Notes under the pieces: model-generated
Told to the model about the DNA's origin: nothing
Database searches by the model: none
Seen by the model: only the letters and a program-made list of their open reading frames with translations
Source: Pedobacter sp. ISL-64
GTDB taxonomy: Bacteria; Bacteroidota; Bacteroidia; Sphingobacteriales; Sphingobacteriaceae
Assembly: GCF_018613605.1 (NCBI RefSeq)
Contig: NZ_JAGGPU010000010.1
Span: forward strand, 59,936-123,935
Length of the DNA: 64,000 bases
Direction: 5' to 3'
Shown here: positions 49,450-57,496 of the stretch, piece by piece
Numbering within the stretch: position 1 is the first letter of the stretch
Layout of the letters: each line of letters starts with the position of its first letter
Program-made: the position numbers and the translations under genes

Positions 49450-49639
49450 TATCCGTGTACAACGTGCCATTAAAAACATTACACAGGCAGAACTTGCAGA
49501 CCTGATCCAGGTTTCGAGACAGACCATTAATACGATCGAATCAGGAAAGTATGTTCCATCAACAGTATTGGCTTTAAAAATGGCAAGGGTTTTTAATAAA
49601 CCGGTCGAGGAAATATTTGAGCTGGAGGAGGGCGATTAA
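49439..49639 (+). CDS. XRE-family HTH transcriptional regulator, minimal
   Basis: A 66-residue DNA-binding protein that is essentially one Cro/CI-type helix-turn-helix. The sequence RVQRAIKNITQAELADLIQVSRQTINTIESGKYVPSTVLALKMARVFNKPVEEIFEL matches the YozG/YvaO-like group. It has no sensor domain. It is translationally coupled to the upstream membrane protein. The iterated motifs at 48926-48983 are plausible autoregulatory sites. Confidence 0.92.
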   Translation: MKNNIRVQRAIKNITQAELADLIQVSRQTINTIESGKYVPSTVLALKMARVFNKPVEEIFELEEGD

Positions 49640-49699
49640 CAGGTAATGTTTTTTTAAGGAAAAATTGTTAATTTAGATCTCATACCAACCAAAATTAAC

Positions 49700-50134
49700 A
49701 TGCTCAAAAGAATATCAAAAATTGCTGTAATTTTCCTTACAGTGCTGGCCATCTTTTCTTGTAAAACCGTACAACAGGCTAATTTAAAAGAAATCAAACC
49801 ATTTGTTGGCATCTGGAGCGATACCACCAACCCTGGGAGTAAGATCGTTTTTAAAGCGGATGGAAGTTTTTACAATATCGCCAATGAAGGTGGTGTACAG
49901 ATCATCACGCATAGCGGTACATTTAAAATTTTGTCAAACAACATGTATGTGCTAAATATTTCGGATGCAAGGGCCGATGCTACTTACGATCTTAAAGGCA
50001 GGCAATATGCAAACTATTACACCTTGAGTAATGACAAAAAAACAATGAAAGTAAGCGGTGTTGTTGACGGACGGAACGGTAGAAAGCCGTTGCAATGGGC
50101 GAGCGATCTGATAAAGGTTAATACGCTGGATTAA
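49700..50134 (+). CDS. Lipoprotein, DUF4488/lipocalin-like
   Basis: A 144-residue predicted lipoprotein. The lipobox LAIFSC (residues 16-21) follows a hydrophobic signal. The mature part (VGIWSDTTNPGSKIVFKADGSFYNI...GTFKILSNNMYVLNISDARADATYDLKGRQYANYYTLSNDKKTMKV) has the G-W----------F-DG-F pattern of small Bacteroidetes DUF4488/lipocalin-like proteins. The function is unknown. It lies alone between the XRE gene and trmD. Confidence 0.72.
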   Translation: MLKRISKIAVIFLTVLAIFSCKTVQQANLKEIKPFVGIWSDTTNPGSKIVFKADGSFYNIANEGGVQIITHSGTFKILSNNMYVLNISDARADATYDLKGRQYANYYTLSNDKKTMKVSGVVDGRNGRKPLQWASDLIKVNTLD

Positions 50135-50224
50135 TATTTACCACAATGAGTTTCTATAATAGCCAAAATTGATACTGAGTATAGCAAAATTCTCCTTCAG
50201 GCTATAGACTTCAGACTAAAGGCT

Positions 50225-50232
50225 TACCTTTG
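50225..50232 (+). promoter_or_regulatory. -7 box (TACCTTTG) of trmD
   Basis: Exact TAnnTTTG, four nt before ATG 50237. trmD therefore has its own promoter and a nearly leaderless start. Confidence 0.55.
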
Positions 50233-50236
50233 CACC

Positions 50237-50911
50237 ATGCGTTTCGATATTATAACAGTTTTGCCCGCTTTACTAGAAAGTCCGTTTGCTCATTCTATTT
50301 TGCAACGTGCACAAAAAAAAGGCATAGCCGAAATTGTTGTGCATAACCTGAGGGATTATGCAACCAACAAACAGAAAAGTGTTGATGATTACCAATATGG
50401 CGGAGGTAGCGGTATGGTGATGAGTATTGAGCCTTTTGCGGCCTGTATCGAAAAGCTTCAGTCAGAACGAGAATATGATGAGATTATTTTCATGAGCCCC
50501 GACGGTGTTACTTTAAACCAGAGCACGGCCAATGAATTATCTATTAAAAGGAATATCATTATTTTGTGTGGCCACTACAAAGGCATAGATCAGCGTATAC
50601 GCGATATCTTTGTTACCAGGGAGATATCAGTTGGTGATTATGTTTTAAGCGGTGGCGAGCTTCCTGCAGCGATTGTGGTAGATGCTGTTGTGCGTTTAAT
50701 CCCGGGTGTTTTAAATGATGAAACTTCTGCCCTATCTGATAGTTTTCAGGGAGAACTGCTTGATGCTCCTGTTTATACCCGCCCGGCAGACTGGCGTGGA
50801 CATAAAGTACCCGATGTTTTATTAAGCGGTCATGAAGCTAAGGTGAACGAATGGAGGCATGAACAAGCACTGGAGCGAACTAAAATCCGCCGTCCTGACC
50901 TTTTAGAGTAA
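50237..50911 (+). CDS. trmD: tRNA (guanine-N1)-methyltransferase TrmD
   Basis: TrmD methylates G37 of tRNAs with SAM, preventing +1 frameshifting. The 224-residue SPOUT enzyme begins MRFDIITVLPALLESPFAHSIL. It carries YGGGSGMV (substrate loop), IILCGHYKGIDQRI, the knot segment REISVGDYVLSGGELPAAIVVDAVVRLIPGVL and the catalytic-loop region ALSDSFQ. It is separated from both rimM and rplS, its usual partners, by accessory genes. Confidence 0.97.
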   Translation: MRFDIITVLPALLESPFAHSILQRAQKKGIAEIVVHNLRDYATNKQKSVDDYQYGGGSGMVMSIEPFAACIEKLQSEREYDEIIFMSPDGVTLNQSTANELSIKRNIIILCGHYKGIDQRIRDIFVTREISVGDYVLSGGELPAAIVVDAVVRLIPGVLNDETSALSDSFQGELLDAPVYTRPADWRGHKVPDVLLSGHEAKVNEWRHEQALERTKIRRPDLLE

Positions 50912-50975
50912 AATTTCCTTGTAAATTATAAAGGTAAATTCTATTTTAGGAGAAACGCTTCTAGTTCCTGATAAT

Positions 50976-51611
50976 ATGCCCAAACAGATCGTTATTTGTG
51001 ATGACCATTTACTTTTTTTAAACGGCATTTCCGAATTGCTTAAAAATACCGGGAAGAACTATGGCATTTTTAAATTCAGCGATGTACATTCCTGCCGAAA
51101 CCATTTAATGCATAACATTGCTGATGTTTTCATCTGTGATTTAAATATTAACCACTTTGATGGATTTGTATTGATCGAAGAACTCAGATCCCAACTAAAA
51201 AACACCAAAATAATTGTTCTCACTGCTTATTACGAAGATTTTCTGATTCAAAAAGCAAAGAAACTAGGTGTGAATGCTTTCCTGAAAAAAGAAACACCTG
51301 CCGAAGAGCTTATCAGTATCATCGAATCAAATAAAGATACAACGTTTTATACCAATAAGAGTTATAAAAAAGGCGAGAGTGTGTATAGTGCCATTGATGG
51401 TTCAATTGTCAATAAATTCCGGATATCCAGACAGGAAAAAGAGATTATTAAATTAATTATCAAAGGATTAACCAGTAAGGAAATTGCTGAAGTCCTATTT
51501 ATCAGCATAACAACGGTAACAACCCATCGGAAGAACATCCACCGGAAGTTGGAAATCAATAATAGCAGTTCGCTCATTAAATTTGCTCATGAGAATAATC
51601 TACTTGATTAG
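50976..51611 (+). CDS. NarL/LuxR-type response regulator (system 2)
   Basis: A 211-residue regulator. The receiver has CDDHLLF, phosphoacceptor D55 in FICDLNINHFDG and the Lys in AFLKKETP. The GerE HTH is at about 147-205 (ISRQEKEIIKLIIKGLTSKEIAEVLFISITTVTTHRKNIHRKL). It overlaps the start of the histidine kinase gene by 23 nt, so the order is regulator then sensor, the reverse of system 1. A candidate target site lies at 53403. Confidence 0.94.
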   Translation: MPKQIVICDDHLLFLNGISELLKNTGKNYGIFKFSDVHSCRNHLMHNIADVFICDLNINHFDGFVLIEELRSQLKNTKIIVLTAYYEDFLIQKAKKLGVNAFLKKETPAEELISIIESNKDTTFYTNKSYKKGESVYSAIDGSIVNKFRISRQEKEIIKLIIKGLTSKEIAEVLFISITTVTTHRKNIHRKLEINNSSSLIKFAHENNLLD

Positions 51612-53370
51612 CTTTCTGCTATTCCCGCTACTCTCTTGTGCACAAATCGCAAACAAATCAATATCGGTAGTATCCAGCTACGCTGTAGACCAAAATTCAT
51701 CGTGGACGAGCGGGATGCTCCAAAAACAAAAATTTCAGCCGTTTAAGCAGAATAGCAAGGTTAATATCGGCTACAACAAAGATGCGGCAGTATGGTGCAG
51801 ATTTATTGTAAAAAATATAAGCACTTCACAAAGTACTAAAACATGGTTGTGTTTTAACAACAACCATATCGATAGCCTTAGCCTTTATGATGGTAGATTA
51901 ATTAAAACCATTGGCGATAGAACGGTTGGTCAGAGTCCGTTTATTGAAACCCTGGCATTTGAGCTTAATCTGCAGCCAGGTGAAGAAAGATTACTTTGGG
52001 TACGGGTTAAAAAAGAGACTTCCTTTTTAGATTTTTCTTATAGTTTGGAAGATCAAGCTTATTTAGAAAGCAAATCATCTCAAAAAACAGCATTGACATC
52101 TTTTTTTATTGGTATGGTGTTTTTGCTGCTCATGATCAATGGGATATTGTTTTTCATGACTAAAAACAAGTTATACGGATATTACATCGGCTATTCTGTA
52201 TTAACGGTGTTTTACACAGCAATTACAACCAATTTCGCCAAGCACGTTTTATTTCCGGGGTTTAGGTTTTTTAGCGAGGGCCGGGTTTACACTGGAGCAC
52301 TTTGGTATATTGCCTTGAGTATTTTTCTTGGATATTTTTTAAAGTTAAAAGAAAACCAGCCCGTTAAGCATAAGTTAATCATAGTGCTTGGTGGCATAAA
52401 CTTTTTGTTGATTTTAATCTCTATTTCCTTATTGGTGTTTTATAAGGGTTTTGAATTTCGTTACTTTTTTGTATTAGGTTACATCATATTCCTGGCTTCT
52501 ATCGTCGTACTTTTCTGGGCGGCATTAACGCATCTAAAAATTGAAAAAACCCAGGCTATTTATGCGCTTCTTGCCTTTGCTCCACAGTTTGTATGGGGCG
52601 CTTGCTTAATTTTAAAGACATTTGAAATTATTCCAAAATCACTGGGCGATAATTGGATGTTGTTTATCGGTCTTTATGAAGTGTTTTTGTTCGGCTACGT
52701 TTTATCAAGAAATTACATCGATATTTTTTTGAAGAACAACGAGCTGATGCAACAGGTTATTTTCGAAAAGGAAAGCTCATTGAGGGCCATTAGTGAGGTT
52801 CAGCTACGTGAGCGGAGAAACATCGCTAACATTATTCACGACAATGTAGGAAGCAAGATTGCCCATATTATTCATCTTTTTGACATGAAGAATGCCGAGC
52901 TTGCCAAACAAACGATTAACGAGCTGGCTGAGGATATCAGAGAAATATCTCATAAAATACTGCCGAAAGCACTTGATGAAGGTGCTTTGATGTCTAGCTT
53001 ACAAAGCCAGATCTCAAGCTTGAACGCAGGTTTAACGGATGCAAAAATTGAGCTTTTCTGTTATGATTTTCCTGATAAAATTGATGAAAAATGGATTTAC
53101 GATTTTTATCTTATCGCACTGGAAGTTATAAATAATGCCATTAAGCATGGTAGCGCTGAGTTAATCACCATCGAACTTTATAAATATCCCAAAAATTACC
53201 ATTTTCAATTTACGGATGATGGACTCGGCTTCGATCTGCAGAAAACAAGCAGGGGCTTTGGGCTCGAAAACATCGAAAAGAGAGTAAATTACTACAAAGG
53301 TAATTTCGAAATCAGTAGTGTTAAAAACGAAGGCACAATTATTCAGATCAACATCCCATCCAATCGCTAG
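51589..53370 (+). CDS. 7TMR-DISM sensor histidine kinase (system 2)
   Basis: A 593-residue membrane kinase. ATG 51589 gives the signal peptide MRIIYLISFLLFPLLSCAQ; the longer frame uses a TTG two codons earlier. A DISMED2-like exported domain (about 25-170, AVWCRFIVKNIS, LLWVRVKKET) is followed by seven helices (about 180-385). The phosphoacceptor is H417 in ANIIHDNVGS. The HATPase domain has EVINNAIKHGS, DDGLGFDL and GFGLENIEKRV. It is a distant paralogue of the system 1 kinase. The WG-repeat gene follows 114 nt later, with the candidate operator between. Confidence 0.93.
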   Translation: MRIIYLISFLLFPLLSCAQIANKSISVVSSYAVDQNSSWTSGMLQKQKFQPFKQNSKVNIGYNKDAAVWCRFIVKNISTSQSTKTWLCFNNNHIDSLSLYDGRLIKTIGDRTVGQSPFIETLAFELNLQPGEERLLWVRVKKETSFLDFSYSLEDQAYLESKSSQKTALTSFFIGMVFLLLMINGILFFMTKNKLYGYYIGYSVLTVFYTAITTNFAKHVLFPGFRFFSEGRVYTGALWYIALSIFLGYFLKLKENQPVKHKLIIVLGGINFLLILISISLLVFYKGFEFRYFFVLGYIIFLASIVVLFWAALTHLKIEKTQAIYALLAFAPQFVWGACLILKTFEIIPKSLGDNWMLFIGLYEVFLFGYVLSRNYIDIFLKNNELMQQVIFEKESSLRAISEVQLRERRNIANIIHDNVGSKIAHIIHLFDMKNAELAKQTINELAEDIREISHKILPKALDEGALMSSLQSQISSLNAGLTDAKIELFCYDFPDKIDEKWIYDFYLIALEVINNAIKHGSAELITIELYKYPKNYHFQFTDDGLGFDLQKTSRGFGLENIEKRVNYYKGNFEISSVKNEGTIIQINIPSNR

Positions 53371-53402
53371 TCTGTAACTTTTTTCATTAATTCTGTATAT
53401 GT

Positions 53403-53426
53403 AAATATACCCTTTATTGGGTATTT
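53403..53426. promoter_or_regulatory. Candidate operator shared by both two-component loci (copy 2)
   Basis: AAATATACC, seven nt, GGGTAT, then TT. It is identical in both half-sites and spacing to 33015-33038 although the spacer sequence differs. It lies 58 nt before ATG 53485. A TATCTTTA -7-like box (53436-53443) follows it. Confidence 0.5.
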
Positions 53427-53484
53427 CTGTCCGGGTATCTTTAGCATACTTTAGCTTAATAAAAGCAATACACCCTTTAAATTA

Positions 53485-54339
53485 ATGGAAATGAAACAAT
53501 TACTTACTGCAGTACTAAGTGTGCTGGCTATTGCAGGTTATGCGCAAGACTTAAGTCCAAAAAAGAACGAAAGTGGAAAATACGGATTTGTAGACAAGGC
53601 GGGAAAAGAAGTGATCCCTTTTAAATACGAAAAGGCCGGATACAGCTTCCACGAAGGATTAATTGCGGTTAAACTAGATGGGAAATATGGCTTTATAGAT
53701 GAAACAGGAAAGGTAGTTATCCCATTCAAATATGATGATGCCATTTACTTTAAAGATGGTTTTGCGCAGGTTGAGCTAAATAAGAAATCGGGTTATATCG
53801 ATAAAAAGGGTAAGGAAATCACCGCCCTAAAATACGATGTTGCCTTCGATTTTTATGAAGGTATTGCCAAGGTGAGACTAGACGAGAAATATGGTTTTAT
53901 TGATGTTACGGGCAGAGAAATCACTCCTTTAAAGTACGAAGACGGAAATAACTTTAAAAATGGTTATGCAAGTGTGAAACTAAAAAACAAATGGGGTTTT
54001 ATCGATAAAACAGGCAAAGAATTTACAAAGTTTAAATACGACTATGCAAAAGATTTTAATGATGGGGTTGCTCCTGTTGAAAAGAATAAACTCTATGGCG
54101 CCATTGATAAAAACGGAAACGAAATCATCCCTTTCAAGTATAGGTTCATTGCTGATTTTGAGGATGGTTTGGCTAAAGTTGGACTTAATGGAAGAGAGGG
54201 CTTTATAAACAGAACAGGCGAAGAAGTTATTGCGATTAAATACGATGCGGTTGGCAGTTTTGAAAATGGGGTTGCCAGGTTTAGATTAAACGGCAGATGG
54301 GGAGCGATGGATAAAACAGGTAAAGAAATTACACGATAA
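53485..54339 (+). CDS. Exported WG-repeat protein
   Basis: A 284-residue protein with a signal peptide (LLTAVLSVLAIAGYAQ; the start may be ATG 53491). Seven full WG repeats and one partial repeat of 33-34 residues follow, each of the form G-(Y/W)G(F/A)(I/V)D--G-E--P-KY----F-(D/N)G-A-V-L (for example KYGFIDETGKVVIPFKYDD). WG (KWG) repeats form beta-rich arrays, probably for binding. The mature part is almost only repeats. It follows system 2 and carries the shared operator, so it is the best candidate output of that system. Confidence 0.9.
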   Translation: MEMKQLLTAVLSVLAIAGYAQDLSPKKNESGKYGFVDKAGKEVIPFKYEKAGYSFHEGLIAVKLDGKYGFIDETGKVVIPFKYDDAIYFKDGFAQVELNKKSGYIDKKGKEITALKYDVAFDFYEGIAKVRLDEKYGFIDVTGREITPLKYEDGNNFKNGYASVKLKNKWGFIDKTGKEFTKFKYDYAKDFNDGVAPVEKNKLYGAIDKNGNEIIPFKYRFIADFEDGLAKVGLNGREGFINRTGEEVIAIKYDAVGSFENGVARFRLNGRWGAMDKTGKEITR

Positions 54340-54350
54340 TAAACATAGAC

Positions 54351-54824
54351 ATGAAAAAATTAACAATATTGTTTTTTTTGTTTTATGGCTCTTTTGCCTT
54401 TGGTCAGGAGACTTACGAGAACAAGAAATTAGCGCTTATTAACGATGTTTTTTATAAAAGCACCAGGCAAAACATTAACTCCTTTATGAAGGATAAAGGT
54501 TTTGAAAAAGGGGATGTTGAAGAAGGAGAAGGCGATGTTAAAGAAATACTGGCTTTCGACTCCAAATTTGACATGATGGAGGTGTCTTACGCGAAAAATG
54601 GTAAAATTTCGACTATAGTTTGCATTTTTTCAGGAGCGATTAATGTGGCATTTATCGATATGGAGCTAAAAAATAAAGGATATACAGCTAAAGTTGTTAA
54701 ACAATCTATAGATGGGCAGCCGGTTAATAAAAATATCTGGGGCAAATCCGGAACGAAGTACAATTTTGTTACTTATGCCGATGAAAAGGAAAAAATTGGC
54801 GTTTTAGGCTATGGTGTGTACTAG
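54351..54824 (+). CDS. Exported hypothetical protein downstream of the WG-repeat gene
   Basis: A 157-residue protein of unknown family with signal peptide MKKLTILFFLFYGSFAFGQ. The mature part is mixed alpha/beta: a helix NKKLALINDVFYKSTRQNINSFMKDKGFE, an acidic linker (GDVEEGEGDVKE) and beta strands ending YADEKEKIGVLGYGVY. It starts 11 nt after the WG-repeat stop, so the two are surely cotranscribed and probably act together outside the cytoplasm. Confidence 0.75.
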   Translation: MKKLTILFFLFYGSFAFGQETYENKKLALINDVFYKSTRQNINSFMKDKGFEKGDVEEGEGDVKEILAFDSKFDMMEVSYAKNGKISTIVCIFSGAINVAFIDMELKNKGYTAKVVKQSIDGQPVNKNIWGKSGTKYNFVTYADEKEKIGVLGYGVY

Positions 54825-54863
54825 AACGGTTGTTTAAACCCAGCCCTGCTTACTTTAATAAAA

Positions 54864-55345
54864 ATGAAACTCAAAGGCGCAGAAAAACAGTTCTGGTGGC
54901 ATTTTGGACAAATTACCGAAGCTAAAAATATCCCCTACCTGGTTTTGCCAGTATCGATTCGATGGTTGATGATGAGTATTTAGCCATGCTTTTTGCAAAA
55001 GTTTCGGTTATGGGGAGTATTTATTTAAAAGAAACGAGGGTGACCGATGAGGGGGTGAAATTGATCAGCAATGTTAAGCAGCTTAAAGATTTAACCCTGA
55101 TGAAGCATGAAAATATTACTAAAGCATGTTTGCCTTATCTGAACAAACTGACGGATCTGGAATACCTTGATATCTGGAGGACTAAAATCCGCTTAGAAGA
55201 TATATGGGTTTTAAAAGATTTAAAAAACCTTAAGGAACTGCATATATCGCCTCACGATGAGGGTATAGAAGAAAGTAGAGATGCTATTTTGGAAAAGATA
55301 ATAAAAGCGGAAGAAACTTTGCCTAATTGTATTATTCACACTTGA
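54864..55345 (+). pseudogene. Frameshifted gene for a leucine-rich-repeat-like protein
   Basis: A frame from ATG 54864 reads MKLKGAEKQFWWHFGQITEAKN and then stops early (TAG 54978-54980). The continuation lies in another frame from about 54926, KYPLPGFASIDSMVDDEYLAMLF, and stays open to 55345. One missing base in the A tract 54924-54928 would join them into a protein of about 160 residues. The second part has LRR-like repeats (VTDEGVKLISNVKQLKDLTL, KACLPYLNKLTDLEYLDIW, IRLEDIWVLKDLKNLKELHI). It may be a true null allele, a sequencing error, or slippage-expressed. Confidence 0.75.
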
Positions 55346-55577
55346 TATCATCAATAGGTAAATATTTTACCTCAGGATATTAAACACTAAATTTCGCCAT
55401 ATATTGGCGAATAAGTGCTCTCCTGATCTTTTGGAATAGAAGCATTTAACACAATAGAATGTGGAATTCATAAAGAATGTGGAAAAAATTAAAATAGGTT
55501 TTTTTTTCTCAAAAATAATCCCTAATATTGCAATCCGATTTTCACGGGATGAAATATCGATTTAATAGCTTAAAATC

Positions 55578-55925
55578 ATGGATTTAGTAAAATTTGTTGA
55601 AGAGCAGGCCATCGCGAAAAAAGATTTTCCTGCGTTCAAGTCTGGCGATACAGTGAGCGTGCACTATAAAATTCGCGAAGGTAATAAGGAACGTATCCAA
55701 ATTTACCAAGGTGTTGTAATACAACGTAACAGTGCTGGTGCTAACGAAACTTTCACGGTTCGTAAAATGAGCAACAGTATTGGTGTTGAGCGTATTTTTC
55801 CTATCAATTCTCCAAACATTGAGAAAGTAGAAGTAAATAGCTATGGTAAAGTTCGTAGAGCGAAATTGTTCTATTTACGTGCTTTAACTGGTAAAGCTGC
55901 TCGTATCAAATCTTTGAGAAAATAA
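55578..55925 (+). CDS. rplS: 50S ribosomal protein L19
   Basis: L19 sits at the subunit interface. The 115-residue protein shows the full conserved core: FKSGDTVSVHYKIREGNKERIQIYQGVVIQRNSAGANETFTVRKMSNSIGVERIFPINSPNIEKVEV...RRAKLFYLRALTGKAARI. Elsewhere it follows trmD directly; here 4.7 kb of two-component and secreted-protein genes intervene. The 230 nt upstream has no obvious gene and presumably holds its promoter. A terminator follows 22 nt after the stop. Confidence 0.97.
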   Translation: MDLVKFVEEQAIAKKDFPAFKSGDTVSVHYKIREGNKERIQIYQGVVIQRNSAGANETFTVRKMSNSIGVERIFPINSPNIEKVEVNSYGKVRRAKLFYLRALTGKAARIKSLRK

Positions 55926-55947
55926 TATTCTTTATTATAAGATATAG

Positions 55948-55978
55948 CCTTCACGATTAATTTCGTGGAGGTTTTTTT
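55948..55978 (+). terminator. Rho-independent terminator of rplS
   Basis: CCTTCACGA pairs with TCGTGGAGG (one G-U) and is followed by T7. The mscS -7 box starts six nt later. Confidence 0.85.
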
Positions 55979-55983
55979 GTTTG

Positions 55984-55991
55984 TACCTTTG
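55984..55991 (+). promoter_or_regulatory. -7 box (TACCTTTG) of mscS
   Basis: Exact TAnnTTTG, four nt before ATG 55996, directly behind the rplS terminator. Confidence 0.55.
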
Positions 55992-55995
55992 TTAA

Positions 55996-57171
55996 ATGTT
56001 AGATTCTGCTTTTTTCGACCAAGTGTTTTGGGGTAATACCGTAAAAGCCTATTTCCTTTTCGGAGGCATACTTTTTTTAGGCTTAATGTTCAAAAGGATT
56101 GTATCAAAACTTTTGAGTAAACTGCTATTTAAGCTCTTTAGAAACTTCTCTAATCAAGCTCACGATGAAGCGTTTGTTGGGCTTTTACTTAAACCGATAG
56201 AGGTTTTTATTCTGTTAACCACACTTTATCTATCCATCAACCAGTTAAAACACCCGTTGGAGGTAGCTGTATTCCATTACAGCAAACTAATTGGTAAGGT
56301 TAAAGAGTCAATACCAGTAACAATTGGCGATTGTATTGACCGGATATTTCTGTTTGGGATCATCCTATCTATTTTTTGGATTATTTTAAGGATAATCGAC
56401 TTCATAAGCCACGTGCTTCTTTATAAAGCTTCGCTTACAGATAATAAGGCCGACGATCAGCTGGTGCCCTTTTTAAAAGAGCTGTTTAAAACGATCGTAA
56501 TCTTTATCGGTTTTTTCACCCTTCTGGGCTTTGTTTTCGAGGTTAATGTATTAACGCTGATTACAGGATTGGGTATTGGTGGTATTGCCATTGCTTTGGC
56601 TGCTAAAGAGAGTTTAGAGAACTTAATAGGTTCATTCACCATTTTTTTAGATAAACCTTTTACCGTTGGCGATCTGGTAAAGGTTGATGGTGTGGAAGGA
56701 ACGGTTGAAAAAGTAGGTTTCAGGAGCACAAGGATTAGAACTTCTGAAAAAACGATGGCTACTATACCTAACAGAGGTATGATTGATGGTGTTTTAGAAA
56801 ACCTTTCGCTGAGGAATTCGCGCAAGGTCTCTTTTATTATCGGGCTTACTTACGAAACCAATTCGGAATCACTTAGAAAAATTATTACCGAGATAGAAAG
56901 GTACATCAATAATCATCAAGGCACCAGCGATGATGGAAATGCTTCCTTTAAGAGCTTTGGCGATTCGGGTTTAAATGTAGAGGTTAACTATTTTGTAACT
57001 GTGCTAAATTATGCTGAATTTCTTAAAATCAGACAAGAGATCAATCTTGAAATTATGGATATCGTTATCCGTAATAAGTCGGATTTTGCCTACCCTACAC
57101 AACGCTTAATCAGCGACAGGCCAGCTCCCGCAGGTGATAAAGAAGAGGTTGGTGATGATGCTATGGATTAA
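55996..57171 (+). CDS. MscS-family mechanosensitive ion channel
   Basis: A 391-residue inner-membrane channel that opens under turgor stress. Four or five hydrophobic segments are followed by the pore helix/beta-domain junction: LTLITGLGIGGIAIALAAKESLENLIGSFTIFLDKPFTVGDLVKVDGVEGTVEKVGFRSTRIRTSEKTMATIPN, the MscS hallmark (about 188-262). The C-terminal alpha/beta domain runs to about 370 and ends in an acidic tail. The long N-terminal region makes it bigger than E. coli MscS (286 residues), closer to YnaI/YbdG-like members. Confidence 0.92.
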   Translation: MLDSAFFDQVFWGNTVKAYFLFGGILFLGLMFKRIVSKLLSKLLFKLFRNFSNQAHDEAFVGLLLKPIEVFILLTTLYLSINQLKHPLEVAVFHYSKLIGKVKESIPVTIGDCIDRIFLFGIILSIFWIILRIIDFISHVLLYKASLTDNKADDQLVPFLKELFKTIVIFIGFFTLLGFVFEVNVLTLITGLGIGGIAIALAAKESLENLIGSFTIFLDKPFTVGDLVKVDGVEGTVEKVGFRSTRIRTSEKTMATIPNRGMIDGVLENLSLRNSRKVSFIIGLTYETNSESLRKIITEIERYINNHQGTSDDGNASFKSFGDSGLNVEVNYFVTVLNYAEFLKIRQEINLEIMDIVIRNKSDFAYPTQRLISDRPAPAGDKEEVGDDAMD

Positions 57172-57230
57172 ATGATTACATACCTTCATCCGATTAATAT
57201 TTATTAATTTAACTAATTTTCTTAGGCGAT

Positions 57231-57370
57231 CGTCATGCTGAATTTATTTTACAAGTAGAAATAGTATTTTCAATTGCCTTGTAGCTACTACGTGGTCAGC
57301 ATCTTTCCTGCAAAATAGACCCTGAAATGAATTTACTGCGTAGCTCGCTGCGCTACAGGTCAGGGTGACG
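57231..57370. repeat. Composite dispersed repeat in the mscS/psd gap
   Basis: CGTCATGCTGAATTTATTTT... at the left and CAGGTCAGGGTGACG at the right bracket inner pairs (GTAGCTACTACGTG and GCGTAGCTCGCTGCGCTAC). The 57172-57496 gap holds this, the hairpin at 57443 and no gene. Confidence 0.65.
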
Positions 57371-57442
57371 ACTAAATTAAAATATATATAGAATATCTTA
57401 AAGGGATATAAATCACAACCAAAATATTTGTAAATGAACAAA

Positions 57443-57475
57443 GAAGCCGACTTAGTATAAACTAAATCGGCTTTT
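57443..57475. terminator. Bidirectional hairpin between mscS and psd
   Basis: AAGCCGACTTAGT pairs with ACTAAATCGGCTT around TATAA-like loop bases. A/T tracts lie on both sides, and it is 22 nt from the psd stop. Confidence 0.7.
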
Positions 57476-57496
57476 ATTATAAACTGTATTGTTCTT

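Noticed and set aside
54921..54930. Programmed -1 frameshift site in the A tract
   Set aside because: The local T-AAA-AAT does not follow the X-XXY-YYZ slippery pattern, and no obvious stimulator follows. A one-base deletion is simpler.
54962..55345. Intact 127-residue gene starting at 54962
   Set aside because: The same frame continues upstream as KYPLPGFASIDS, and an N-terminus in another frame precedes it, so the start is an artefact of a frameshift.
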